Positions 36,201 to 46,824 are shown, counted from the stretch's first letter. The stretch is DNA of 64,000 nucleotides from Nothopassalora personata (GCA_033816765.1 CM066290.1:1054001-1118000), one strand, 5' to 3'. Translations and numbers: made by a program. The notes: generated by a model from the letters alone, not told the origin.

Positions 36201-37795
36201 TCCGCTGGGGAAGTTGGCCATCGAAACCACCCGCGGCTGTTCGAGGGCCTGGCTTCGTATCTACAGCATGTCTCGGGCGGTAATAAATACGCGGCGCAAT
36301 GACTCCCGGACACACAACACCTCGCCCTCACCCGCAGCATGCAGCACAGGATGAGCCTAAAGACCCTGCGATTTCAGCACAATGCTATGTACAGTATGGC
36401 CACACGCCCTCAACGTTCAATCGCTCCGGCTCACAACAATGCTTGTATCTCGCTTGGACGATTGCCACCTGCCAATGTCGACATCCGCTGCGGTCACATT
36501 TCCCGACACAGGCTCAAGCAGTGGAACACACCAAGTATAACATCATACCCGTTTGCGTGACACCGCTGTGGAAATGCGTGTCGCAACATCCTCCTCGACA
36601 TTTTTATGACCAGTCCAAGTGACCACATGTCGAGCCACGCGACCTGCCGGGATCCGACATTGTCACCAGGCTTTGAGAAGTGGAAAGCCATGGTACACAA
36701 CCGCCAAGCTTTTCTGAATGACAGCTGGGTCGGTTGACGACCTCAACCTCTTTCAGTGTTGTCTTCCGCAATGATGATTGCAGGCGCAGCGCATGCAGCT
36801 CATGAAGGCTCCAAGAACCATTGTGGCAGTCGATCTGCGTGAAGGCCTTCTGTGCGGCCGATGTGAGCCTCACACCGCCAGAGACTGTTTCTTGTTGATG
36901 TGGCCGCCTTGACGCCCATATGCAACTTGCAGCACGTCGTCCGCCACGTTGCAGATCGCTGCAGATTTTCTATATTGATCATTCTTTTGAAGAACTATCT
37001 CCGGGGTCACGGGCTTACAACGCTCCACATTCTTCATGTTGTCAGATGCAAGTTCCCGACGTGCGAGTCGATGTCTTACCTCAACCGACCACATGCCGTA
37101 CAACATTGACTAATTTCCAGGGTAGAACACTACTGTAGAATCAAGCAATGCAAGCGCCGAGCTTCGATTCATGATACCACTAGTCTAGAAAACAATGCAT
37201 TGATGAGCTATGCCGAAGACACTGCTGGATGCAAGCACCCCAGCACAGGCACACCGCCAGTAGAGATCGTGGCTTTGAAAGACACAGCTCACCACCAAGA
37301 CAAGCAGTACACTATGGCTCACCCACCAGAAACATGTCATGGTGTCTGGCAAGTGCTGCTCTGATCATACTCGAGCACTCGTGGTTGTGCTTTCACTACT
37401 GTGTCAGTAATGTCACCTTCACTGTGCAGCACAACAAACCAAATCAGTCTTTTGGACAACATTATCTAGCGGCGTGCTCGCCCGAGGAATTTATGCACGT
37501 TCTGAAGCATCGAGATGCTCAGCTCTGCACATTTTGCCGTTCAGAAGCATTTGACATGACTGCGACCGAGCTCCTGTTCTGGAATCAACCTCGAGATCAA
37601 GTTTGGTTCAATATCTCGGGTCAAAAATTGAGTATATGAACATACTGTCGATCCGGAGAAGCCACCGGATGACGTCTTGATGATATTGATTGACGTTGGG
37701 ACGCATGTATGTATTGAATACAGAAGGTCTCGCACTTTGTGAACCGGCAGCCGCGTAAGGAGAACGATCAAGGAGGACTGTACGGAAAGTCGAGT
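33228..37795. other. 4.6 kb gene-poor region upstream of vosA
   Basis: Many short open frames occur on both strands. The longest (33546-34151, plus) has no recognisable motif and no homologous feel. Small repeats are present: a (CGG)n run near 35130-35147 and AGTAC/CAGTA iterations near 35344-35366. The left part is likely the vosA promoter and leader. Confidence 0.45.
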
Positions 37796-38579
37796 ATGGA
37801 AGCAGTCGCTGTATCGAAGTATGGTGGAACCGACAACCTGGTGGCAATCGATGTGGGAAGACCGGACAGAGCGGGAGGTCATAATCTTCTGGTGAAGTAT
37901 TGCATTCTTATGCACACCCCTTCTATGCATGGCATACTGACTTGTACAGAGTAAAGCAACTTCCGTCAACCCTGTGGACACGAAGACCCGAAATGGCAGG
38001 TAAGACGACTATCCAGATTACTGCAAACGCACACCTAGCAAGGAGATGGGTGCAACGCATACTGTCAACGATCGAGGAGATGTGATTCAGCAAGTCAAGG
38101 ATCTCCAGCTCAAGACCCCGATCAACTATGTTCCCGCCACGCACGCTCCAGCCTCGAAGTACATCAAGGACTCTGCTTTGATCTGTGCCCCCTTTAACAA
38201 GGTCTGCAGTATTGTCCAAGATCAAGAGATTCCGATGTTCCGCACAGAGTGGACGGCGAAGAGTATGACTTATGCTTGGTGCCTCCTCGGTACCAAGCCT
38301 TACTATAGTGTTCAGCTCGACTCGCGTTGCACGATCTTAAACCAGCTCGCGGAGCTGTTGGACGCCGGCAAGATTATATGTCATCATACTCAGACATTGC
38401 CGCTCACGGCAGAAGGCTTGCGTAAGGCTCACGAGCAGATCGAGGCTGGAGGAGTCAAAGGGAAGATTGCTCTGGCGGTGGACGCTGAGGGCCTAGTCCC
38501 ACAGCAAGCATTCACTTCGCCGTTGCTTTTGACTGACTTGACAGCAAGATCGTGGAGCTGCAAAAGCAGTCCGCAATGA
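37796..38579 (+). pseudogene. MDR-type (quinone oxidoreductase-like) gene lacking its central third
   Basis: Exon 37796-37896 encodes MEAVAVSKYGGTDNL through HNLLV. Exon 37952-37999 encodes KATSVNPVDTKTRNG. Exon 38039-38579 resumes at KEMGATHTVNDRGDV and runs to LRKAHEQIEAGGVKGKIAL, the usual C-terminus of zinc-independent MDR reductases. The roughly 110-120 residues that normally lie between NG(R) and the MGATHTV motif are absent, including the rest of the GroES-like fold and the AxxGxxG NADPH-binding loop. The two halves are separated only by a 39-nt intron-like stretch (GTAAGA..CCTAG), and the splice would be in frame. A deletion between two introns explains this. The product could be made but should not bind NADPH. 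The last ~25 residues also diverge. Confidence 0.7.
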
Positions 38580-39216
38580 AGTTCGCGTTATTCGTAACGA
38601 CACGGAACGCAAGCAAAGCTGTGAATAGCAGTTCACTTCGTCGTGTAATCACGACCGAGTATCTCTCCAGCTTTATATATGCAATAGAGCTCCAGTATCG
38701 GCAGCAACGTTGAATCCGTCGCCGCAAGACCACTGGCTAACCTGGGTTTGTTCTGACACCACACCGCTACAACGTATCGGTGATGACGACCTGGCCTCAG
38801 CACAAGAGCGACATGAAATGCCTCAGGAGAGGCTCGGCAAGCATTGGCCTACTACAATTTCATCGTTTGATCACAAATCTACCCGACTTAACAAAGAAGC
38901 TATGTATAGGCGCTCCCTCCTCCAATATGCCCTGAGGCTGATCCAAGTTGCTCTGCTGAAGACGCACGGCTCTTTATCTCCATATCTTTCTCCAAAGCAC
39001 CGGTCTTCATAGCGAACGAAATGATCTGCCGGATGGCCAGTCGGTCCCTATTACGCAGCAGATCAGACGGCTGCAGTCCAGAACTCTCGACTGAGGACGA
39101 TAGCTTCCGGGAGCACCCTCCAAGGAAACGAGATTATCATGAGCTTTCAATATTACATCATCATCGACGATCTATCCTCTAGCTCCCTCGCACAACCCCA
39201 ACCCAACTTCGACACT
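38580..39216. other. Intergenic
   Basis: Between the MDR relic and the SDR gene. Nothing recognisable. Confidence 0.4.
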
Positions 39217-40020
39217 CTACAGCCAATTTTTATCCCCATGATGGCTCACAAACCCACCTCCAAACTCGTCGACCGTCGCACGCTCCAGCAGCTGCACCAT
39301 AGCATCAATAGACTCGCCCACACTGATCGGTCCCTTGAAATCAGGGGCAAAAGCCGCAAATTTCGCTCCCATAGCCTGCATTCCCTTCAGCTCCTCGGGC
39401 GTGGACCGCTTCCCTTCACTCGTATCCACGAATCCCGGAGAGACCGAGAAGACCAGAATCCCCTCGTCACGACCCACAGCAGAATGATACTTCCCAACAA
39501 GCAGATTCGTCGCAGCCTTAGAAACAGAGTAAGGCACCGCAACGCCAAGATCGAATTGATTGATGACTTCCAGATCCGCCATGCCCGTGCTCGTCACTAA
39601 GATTTTCTTGCCAGTACCTTGGCGGATCAGGGGGAGGAAAGAGCTGAGAATATACGCTGTGCCCACGACGTTAGGCGTGAAACTTTTCTCCAGACTCTTG
39701 CCTAGTTCTTCCGGGCTAAGGTCCAGAACGGTGTTGTAAGCGGTGTCGGTGTCGGCTAGGGCTGCGTTGTGGATCAAGTAGTCTAGCGAACCGCCTGTGA
39801 TGGCAGCGACATTTTGAGCTGCTTTTTGGACAGCAGCAGAGTCTGTGATCTCGACGGAGAGGAGATGGACGTTGGTGATGCCGTCTTTTAGCAGACGGGC
39901 CTTTGTGGCGGATGCGTCGCGGACTGTGCCAATTATGGTGTTTCCCGGGACTGAGGCGAGGTGGGCAATCCAGCCGTAGCCTAGGCCTCGCGAGGCGCCA
40001 GTGATGAGGTAGGATGGCAT
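39217..40020 (-). CDS. Short-chain dehydrogenase/reductase
   Basis: A 267-residue single-exon classical SDR. The cofactor motif TGASRGLG is at 7-14, the structural motif is HNAA (usually NNAG), a Ser lies in VTSTGM (about 144), and the catalytic pair is YSVSK (Tyr164, Lys168). The sequence SPGFVDTSEG follows, as expected. Arg35 (TVRDAS) after the second strand suggests a preference for NADP(H). The substrate cannot be told from sequence. It is intact and lies on the same strand as, but 540 bases from, the lactonase-type gene, so a shared pathway is possible but unproven. Confidence 0.88.
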   Translation of the reverse strand: MPSYLITGASRGLGYGWIAHLASVPGNTIIGTVRDASATKARLLKDGITNVHLLSVEITDSAAVQKAAQNVAAITGGSLDYLIHNAALADTDTAYNTVLDLSPEELGKSLEKSFTPNVVGTAYILSSFLPLIRQGTGKKILVTSTGMADLEVINQFDLGVAVPYSVSKAATNLLVGKYHSAVGRDEGILVFSVSPGFVDTSEGKRSTPEELKGMQAMGAKFAAFAPDFKGPISVGESIDAMVQLLERATVDEFGGGFVSHHGDKNWL

Positions 40021-40561
40021 GGTATCGTGTGGTCACTTGGAAGTAGAGGCGGTACTGAGTGGTGACAGAGACGGATTTCAGGTTCCAATGCTGTAGAGAG
40101 TCAAGTATAGTCCTGGTTCAGGTTATGGTGATACGTTGCTGCGAGGAGCGAGGGTGCAACAATGCGGTCTTTATGGAAAAGTTGAACAGCGTCATCACAT
40201 GGCCGGACAGCATCACACCGACTGATATACAGCATAGCACGGTGTCCGATTGCCTACAAATCTCACTGGTGTGAAGCTTCAACATACTCTGCCAGACCCT
40301 AATTTGCTATGCAGGATTGCCTATGCCTGGTTAGCGTAGGACGCTGCATTGGGAAGCTGGTCTTGAAAGTCGTGCGTACGGCGCCTGTTGTGCAGAGCCA
40401 AGCGCAACTGGCTTACGAGAGCAAGCCAATGGTGTACTGACGTGGTGAAGCGAATGCCTGGCTTTCTTCTTTCAGCTGCGGTCTTGGGAGTACCACTCGG
40501 CATTGATAGCCGGCTTCGGCATAACCAAGATCCCGTTATCTTCGGGTGCGAAATGGGACCT
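40021..40561. other. Intergenic
   Basis: Promoter side of the SDR and 3' side of the lactonase-type gene. No coding sequence seen. Confidence 0.45.
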
Positions 40562-41728
40562 TCACAGCCATACTGCGGTTGCAGCTGTGACAACTTTCTC
40601 ATCATCTGTCTTGCCCAGGTTGACCTTCGACACTTCTTTGATCTTCTTCCCATCGAAGGAGATGATCGAGATCCAGCCTTCTTGGCTGTCAGTTAACGCC
40701 AGATATTCCACGTCGCCGTGATTTTTGCTCCAAGGAGCTGGCTCCACAGCATTCGCAATGCCGCCACTGGTCGGTGTCTCCCAGAGGTCGATTGGATCCT
40801 CGTTCTCGAGATAACCATCTTCGTTCAGTCTATACGCCGCAACATATCCCATAGTCTCAGCTTCTAGGCCTCGGTTCGATGCATAAAGATACTTTGGCTT
40901 TGCTGGATCTGGGCCTGTAGAATATCGAACTTCATCTGCCCAGTACTTCGTGCAGTCCTTTCCTGGAGGCAATACACTGCATCCTTGTTTGTGCTCAAGC
41001 GTGACTCCGTCTTCAGAAATGGCGAACACATCCACCATACTGCTGTGCTCCTCTAGACTGTACAGAACCGTTCCATTAGGATGAGGCCAGGTGTGCCGCG
41101 GACCATCATGCTCTCGTGGCGAGATATGCTTGCTGCCAAGTTCCAGAGGAGGATCCGAGATGCCTCGTTGGCTGTGTGTCACTTTGTACGTCCAGATGCA
41201 GTTTCGTCCAATGTCTGCAACGTAGAGACTTTTCCCATCAGGACTTAGATCTACGCTGTGAGCTCCGTGGCGAAGTCCTTCGAAGCTGCCATGGGCAACG
41301 ACTCCACGCTTCTCACTTTGGTTCTCGCCTTGGCCAGATACATAGTCCAGTTCCTGTACCAAGTCGCCAATTGTGCCATCGGCTTCACGCCTAAAGACCT
41401 CACCAGACGGACCCCCGACACTGAAGACATGGCTTTGATTGCTACAGACATAGCCGGACAATGATTTCACATTCTTAGCATTGAGGAACTGAATATCGCG
41501 GCCATTTGCTCCAACTCTGTACGCTGCGATTGCGGGCTTCTCGAGCCACGCTGTACAATACAGAAACCTCTTGTCGTTGGAAAGCGAGAGCCAGGAATGT
41601 GCTGCAATGGCCGGGAATTCCCTGATGATCTTCAAGGTTGGTTCACTGGTCCGAGAGCCCGGCGTGAACTGCAGCAGATAGAGCGATTGACGATTGAAAG
41701 ATCCGACAATGAAGTCCATGGCGGCCAT
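40562..41728 (-). CDS. Carboxy-cis,cis-muconate cyclase-like beta-propeller (lactonase family)
   Basis: A 388-residue single-exon protein matching the seven-bladed propeller lactonase family. Recognisable segments include DFIVGSFNRQSLYLLQF at the start, GAHSVDLSPDGKSLYVADIG in the middle, and GPRHTWPHPNGTVLYSLEEH with the catalytic-site His/Arg/Glu cluster. In fungi this branch includes 3-carboxy-cis,cis-muconate cyclase (EC 5.5.1.5), which closes 3-carboxymuconate to a lactone in protocatechuate breakdown. I assign the family firmly and the reaction tentatively. No other ring-cleavage genes lie in the window. A second in-frame ATG three codons in could also be used. It is divergent from twinfilin. 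Confidence 0.85.
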   Translation of the reverse strand: MAAMDFIVGSFNRQSLYLLQFTPGSRTSEPTLKIIREFPAIAAHSWLSLSNDKRFLYCTAWLEKPAIAAYRVGANGRDIQFLNAKNVKSLSGYVCSNQSHVFSVGGPSGEVFRREADGTIGDLVQELDYVSGQGENQSEKRGVVAHGSFEGLRHGAHSVDLSPDGKSLYVADIGRNCIWTYKVTHSQRGISDPPLELGSKHISPREHDGPRHTWPHPNGTVLYSLEEHSSMVDVFAISEDGVTLEHKQGCSVLPPGKDCTKYWADEVRYSTGPDPAKPKYLYASNRGLEAETMGYVAAYRLNEDGYLENEDPIDLWETPTSGGIANAVEPAPWSKNHGDVEYLALTDSQEGWISIISFDGKKIKEVSKVNLGKTDDEKVVTAATAVWL

Positions 41729-42015
41729 ATTGTCAGTACGATGTGATCGAAGTCAACGATCAAAGAGAAAAAGAATATCAGCAGAAGGAAAGTCTACGTC
41801 GGAAGAATCGTACGCTTGTAGCGGACGGAATACAAGGAAGACCTCGGGCCGTGTACCTGCAGCGGCGGCACAGGGAGCTCGATGTGTTGGCTGCCTACAT
41901 TCAACTGCGTGTATGAGGGTGGGATGAGTATCAGTATGATGGCCGTGGGTACGGCTATGCTAGAACGCGATGTGGATTCGATATGCGAACATCGATCGTG
42001 GTGCTGTCGGGATGG

Positions 42016-42054
42016 AAGGAGGAGGAGGAGGAGGAGGAGGAGGAGGAGGAGGAG
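42016..42054. repeat. GGA trinucleotide microsatellite
   Basis: An uninterrupted purine run of about twelve GGA units in the 470-base space between the lactonase-type gene and twinfilin. It is noncoding in the models given and could affect either promoter. Confidence 0.9.
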
Positions 42055-42199
42055 CTGCAAGAGGGGGGTCGCAACTGCTGATGACGTAGGTCCTTCGGCT
42101 TTCCCATTATGGCATCCCTGCAGCGTCCATGGATGGAAGTTTGGTGGAGAGACCCTCTCACATGCTTGTAGGCAACCGTGAATCTGGTCAACAAACACC

Positions 42200-43256
42200 A
42201 TGCAGTCTGGAATTAGCGGTATGTTGGAGACAACCTCAGCACTTGAGCCATCAATTCTCACGACATCCAGCCTCCCAAGAGCTCCACGATGCCTTTAACC
42301 AATTCGTCTCAGCACCCGACCAACGAGCACTCCTCGCCGGCATCGAGAAAGAGCAACTAGTGCCCCAAACCACCATCCCTTTGCAGGCCTCCGACTTCAA
42401 AGACGACCTCAATGCCCTTCAATCGCACCTCTTCCCCAACGAAGCCGCCTACGTCCTCGTCAAAGTCGAGCCCGGTGCCGCCAATGGCTTCATCGCAGTC
42501 ACCTTCGTCCCCAACTCCGCACCCGTCCGCCAAAAGATGCTCTTCGCCGCGACACGGCTGACTCTCGTCCGGGAACTCGGAATCGAACGCTTTCGGTCAA
42601 CCCTCTTCGCGACAGAAAAGGACGAGCTGACGGCGCAGGGTTGGACCAAGCATGAACAGCACGAGAACCTTTCGGCTCCATTGACGGAGGAGGAGGCTGG
42701 GCTTGCCGGCGTAAAGGAGGCAGAAGCACAAGAATCGCAAGGCACAGGCGCTCGGCGAGGCCACGTCAACAGCAAGATCAACGTCCCCACCGGCGAAGGG
42801 GTGCTCGAAGCTCTGGCCAGCCTGAAAGAGGAAGGCTGCAAGGGGACGTTGGTGCAGCTGAAATTCCAGCTACCGAGCGAGACTCTTACGCTCGATTCCT
42901 CAGAGGACAATGTCGAGCCCGTGCAGGTCGCCAGCACGATTTCAGCGAATGAGCCAAGGTATTCCTTCTACTCTCTTCCCACGAGTGCAGAGACGAGCAT
43001 TCTGTTCATCTATACCTGCCCAAGCAGTTCGAAGATCAAAGAGAGGATGATCTACAGCACGAGCAAGAGCTGGACTCGGATCGTGGCGGAACGTGATGCC
43101 GGCATTACAGTGACGAAGTCGTTGGAGGCCACAGAGCCGAGTGAGCTTACTGTGGATGTATTCGGTGGCGAGGCCGCAGGGAGCGCAGAGCAGACGAGTG
43201 GAGAGACGAAGCCGACTACTGGTTTTGCAAGACCAAAGAGGCCGGGAAGGCGGTAA
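42200..43256 (+). CDS. twf1: Twinfilin (two ADF-homology domains)
   Basis: A 19-nt first exon (42200-42218, MQSGIS) is spliced over a 52-nt intron to 42271-43256, giving 334 residues, the normal fungal length. The N-terminus ASQELHDAFNQFV and the blocks VKVEPGAANGFIAVTFVPN and RQKMLFAATRLTLVRELG form the first ADF-H domain. YSFYSLPT, SILFIYTCPSSSKIKERMIYS and SWTRIV form the second. The C-terminus FARPKRPGRR is the basic tail that binds capping protein and phosphoinositides. Twinfilin sequesters ADP-actin monomers and caps filaments in the cytoplasm. The tiny first exon followed by an intron is typical of fungal actin-regulator genes. Confidence 0.92.
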
Positions 43257-44012
43257 CATAGAGCAAATGGGACAACCGGAAGTTCAGCCTGGCCGTGGCC
43301 ATAGAAGGGCAGAAGTGCAGAGATGTGTTCCAAGTACTACTGCTAGAGAATCACATTGCGAAGCTGATGCAACGTGCATCTAGTAAAACGAAATCATCGA
43401 TATATGCAACAGACTCATGTCAAGCCAAGACTCGAACCAAGCGCAAGTACCTATGAACGCAAAAGGGAAGGATCTCAAAGGACATGGTAACAGTCTCCGA
43501 AGAGGCATTATATCTTATTGGTTGAGCTACTTCCCTGGTGGCACACCCAATTTTTGAACTACACGTAAGTAGGAAGTCCAAGCTGCTGCTGGCTGGCGGT
43601 GACTCGATTGGGAACGCGGTACACAAGCTGAAGAATCAATCTCAAGAAGTAACTCGTTCTTCGAAGCCACAGGATTTCATTGAGCAAGCTGCCTAGGATT
43701 GCTTGCACCTACGCGGCAGCGAGGACGGTAAGTAGTGAGGAAATTAAACCTCAAGCCTTGAGAAAGACCTTCTGCATCTCGCAGAACTCTTGCTTCCTCC
43801 GACGTATTCGTACGCTCGAGCCTCTTCTTTTGAAGCTACGTCGACGTGGGACAAGCCACTCAGAGTTCTTCGAGCCTTTTCTACATGAGGGCGTCAGCCT
43901 AGTGTCTGAGAATATGGTGGAATCGGAGAAGCGTGGTAGTGCACGAAGCGCTCCGCAGTACGTACCTAATTTCCACCATCAGTTCTCTTGCCGCACGATG
44001 GAGTCTGGCTTT
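43257..44012. other. 3' flank of twinfilin and of the PARN-like gene
   Basis: Convergent gap. It holds one intron-like element (43881-43965, listed separately), which would lie in the 3' UTR of the PARN-like transcript. Nothing else is recognised. Confidence 0.5.
43881..43965 (-). repeat. Introner-like element, copy A (putative 3' UTR intron)
   Basis: On the minus strand it starts GTACGTACTGCGGAGCGC and ends ATGTAG, with a GGCTGAC branch point. It shares the 12-mer GCGCTTCGTGCA (plus-strand 43940-43951) and a TTCTCAGACAC..CTGAC tail with copies B and C. It lies about 50 bases after the PARN-like stop codon. Confidence 0.65.
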
Positions 44013-46574
44013 CTACACCTCAACACCACCATCTTCGTCGGAGGCCATGGAAGATTCGACTGAATCGTCTAGCGCGCAGACACCCTCTTGGGTGCCAAAG
44101 ACCCGAAACTTGTTGCCGTAGACACGCCAAAAGTCACTCCCGAAGCGAGGCATGCCGCCAGGGATGGTAATATCCTAAAAAGAGCTGTCAGTCATGCTCG
44201 AGAGTCGCGTGCTGGTTCTTCAGTAGGTTGTGTCGACGGTGAGGCGCGACACTGCACGAAGCGCGATACTTAAATGACGCCGACGTACCTGCTTGGTGAA
44301 GCGATGCTTGAGGTCTGCCGGGTCGTACTCGAACAGATCGTCTTTAGAGGTCGGCTCGAGCGTAGGATCGCCAACTCGCTTCCATTTGGCGCCAGCAATC
44401 GATGGTGTGAAGCCGGTGTCTCCAGGAGCTTCGTCGGTCCCGTTCTGATTCCGCTCCTTTTGCAGCTGGAACAGAGCATCGCCGGTGAGCTTCATCTTCG
44501 CCACACCATCGGTGATGTCCGTTGGTGCTGCCGAGGCAGGGTTGTCTTCAGGGTCAATGTACGAACCCTCACGTTCCAGTTTTGCAGACAATCTGACTGC
44601 CACTTGAGCGGTCAGAAAGCTGTCGAAGCCAGCTTCGTGGAATGCAGCCATGGTGTTGTACTTGGTATGCTGTCTGTCGGTGTCGAGAATCGGACTTGTC
44701 TGTACGCTCAATTGCTCGGCGATCTGCTCTAAAGAGCTGATGGGGCTGATGTCTCCGCAGTTGTGCGTGGTCATGTACTTTGTGTCAACGACCATGGGCC
44801 AAAGCTTATGCAAGCAGCGTTGAAACTCTTCAACAGTGTCTGGCAATTCGCCGATGAAGGTGCGGTAGATGTAGATCATGTCGAGAAAACAGTTGTGGCC
44901 AACTATCACCTTGGGGTTGCCACGGAGGATACCCTACGAGACACAGATTAGCTATACTCGGTACTGACGTACCAGAATCTTAGAAAATGGTGTTCTGTGG
45001 GAAGTCCGTACCTGTGCGCGATTGAATTGGGCCTTGTAATCGTCCATATCTGCAAAGATTGGCTCGCCGGTGACGCTGTCCTTGGCGCATTCGCGGAGGT
45101 CGAGGTTGCTGATATTACTACCATGTAGAGCCTAGTCAAGCAAATGGTTAGCCAAAGCGAGTCGTGCAGTGCATGCCTCCAGCGATCCACAAGTCTATGA
45201 GCCACTGACTGACGCCTGATGCCATCAAGACGTACCTCGATGATCCAGCGGAATCCTAGAGGTAAAAGGTCAGCGAATGCCAAGACATCCGAGTCGACTA
45301 GGACCCTTGACTTCACTTACCTTTCTGACGACCGATCCGCTCCTCAAGCTCGCGTCTGCGATCAGCAGCGATCCTGTCCTCGCGCTCTCTGTTAAAGCGC
45401 AAGATCTGGATGAAGCCTTTCTTGCTGACGGTGACTAGCTCGGGGAACTCGGCGCGCACAAGCTGATGGACCAGCCGCTTCTCAAATCGAGACAGCTCGT
45501 CGGCTTGACGTCGACCATCCTTAATGGTTTCGTAGCCAACTGGAGCGATGTTGAGATAAGCGGGTGTCTCCGTGTGGCGTGACTTGACCCAGGTATCGAT
45601 CTCGCCTCGGACCCTCTCAAGGAATGCCAGTGATTCGGTCTCGGTCGGCTTGATCTGGATATCGGCCTACAAGCGCGGGTGTGTCAGTTGTGTCCGAGAA
45701 TCGTCGATCGTTCTCTCAGAGTGCTGCGCAGACTCCGAAGCGCAGTACTGCACGAAGCGCTCGTACGTACCATGCTGGTCTTGTCTTGCCGCGTTGCGAA
45801 CCTTTCACGAGCCACCTTCGCCTCAGCACGAGAGAGGTATGGAACACCGAGCTTGAACGGCCGACCGATGTCGAAACCTACGCCAAGCAAGAACTCGGCG
45901 GCTCCAGACTGAAACGAGAAGATGCGTTCGATGTCAAGGCCGCGCTCATTGATGACGGGTGAGAGGTCGAAGTTGTACGGCTTGAGGGTATATTTGCCAT
46001 CGTGTACGTTCTGGTCAACGCAGGTGATGCCAATCTGCAGTATCTGATAGCGCTCTGCTGCCTCCTTGATCTCAAGATAGCGTTGCTGGATGGTCGGTTT
46101 GCCCGCATCTTTGCCCCAGGAGCCTTTAGAAGGCACGCCCGAGAGCTCCAGGTCAATCGCCACAAAGTGCGCCTCTGATATATCGCTGATGATGTCCAGC
46201 AGTAGTGGATAGAAGCTGACTTTGTCGACGTCCATTGTGCTGTTGGATATTCCGCTGCTCAGTTTAGCAATGTTTGTTGCAGCATCAGAGGAAGTGGGTG
46301 TGGGTGTGGGTGTGGGTGTGGCAAGTGTTGTCAACTTTGAGACGAGTCGGCGAAGCCAGCCGACCGCGGACGAGGAGGAAAGAGAGACTGGCGACGATGA
46401 GTACGATCTCAAGCAAAGTTGCACCTGCCGCTGCCGCAGTCTCGGCTGCGCGCGTCGTAACAGATATGTGGGCGAGGGAGAGTGAATGAAAGTACTTCTC
46501 GATGCGATGCGTGTCCCTGAATTACCACAGTTTGCTCGTGCGGCGGTGAGAGTCCGCGCTGGACGAGGACGCAT
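44013..46574 (-). CDS. PARN/CAF1-family 3' exoribonuclease (poly(A) deadenylase)
   Basis: Six coding exons: 45771-46574, 45321-45666, a 20-nt microexon 45236-45255, 45012-45131, 44289-44933 and 44013-44174, giving 698 residues. DEDD nuclease residues are all present: HFVAIDLELSG (Asp/Glu about 141-143), VGHNCFLDMIY (Asp) and FHEAGFDSFLTA (His/Asp). The block DNPASAAPT and a basic linker lie between core and tail. PARN-type enzymes shorten poly(A) tails and trim small nuclear and telomerase-type RNAs. Family members usually start near MDVDKVSFYPLLLDII (M114 here, base 46235). The 113 residues before it are Arg/Ser-rich without acidic residues early on and include LRSYSSSP, like a mitochondrial presequence. 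Both starts are plausible. Most introns have unusual GTACG donors, and two belong to a repeat-like family. Confidence 0.88.
44175..44288 (-). repeat. Introner-like element, copy B (PARN-like intron 5)
   Basis: A 114-nt intron with a GTACGT donor and TTTTTAG acceptor. The shared 12-mer lies at 44253-44264. Near the branch point it reads ACTCTCGAGCATGACTGAC, similar to copy C. Confidence 0.7.
45667..45770 (-). repeat. Introner-like element, copy C (PARN-like intron 1)
   Basis: A 104-nt intron with a GTACGTAC donor and TTGTAG acceptor. The shared 12-mer lies at 45749-45760. Its interior can fold (CTGCGC paired with GCGCAG ten bases later). Copies A and C agree over a 14-mer, GAGCGCTTCGTGCA, and over most of the 3' third. 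Confidence 0.7.
46295..46321. repeat. GTGGGT hexanucleotide repeat in the PARN-like N-terminal extension
   Basis: About four units of GTGGGT (plus strand) encode Thr-Pro repeats, about residues 88-95, between the presequence-like segment and the canonical start of the PARN-like protein. Confidence 0.8.
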
Positions 46575-46824
46575 GCAAATTGAGCCTTTCGTGACTGTGG
46601 TCGACGTGTTCGCCAGAACAGTCGATTGCTATATGTATCGTGCGCAAGCAAACGCTGAGGTGCAGCTCGCGGTGCGTGTGCACCATGTGCTTGGGAATGG
46701 CCGATCGTAAGCGAGCAAGGATCATGGTTTGCGGGCCGAAGTTCCTCGGCGCATCCACCTCCAGCTTCTTGTGACGCGCGCGACCACTCTCCCACCATAC
46801 GCCCTACACATCTCTCGTACGGAG
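46575..46824. promoter_or_regulatory. Bidirectional promoter between the PARN-like gene and pex26
   Basis: Two intact genes start 250 bases apart on opposite strands (590 bases apart if the PARN-like gene starts at M114). The space has no other feature, so it must carry both promoters. No specific factor site was identified. Confidence 0.55.

Noticed and set aside
39217..41728. SDR and lactonase-type gene as a two-gene aromatic catabolic operon-like unit
   Set aside because: They are same-strand neighbours, but 540 bases apart, with no other pathway gene nearby; the SDR substrate is unknown.
43410..43490. A tRNA suggested by a B-box-like TTCGAGT on the minus strand near 43430
   Set aside because: The flanking five bases do not pair as a T stem and no A box or acceptor stem was found.
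45667..45770. Copies A-C as remnants of a conventional transposon
   Set aside because: They begin and end exactly at splice sites, are about 85-115 nt, and have no terminal repeats or coding capacity, which fits introner-like elements better.
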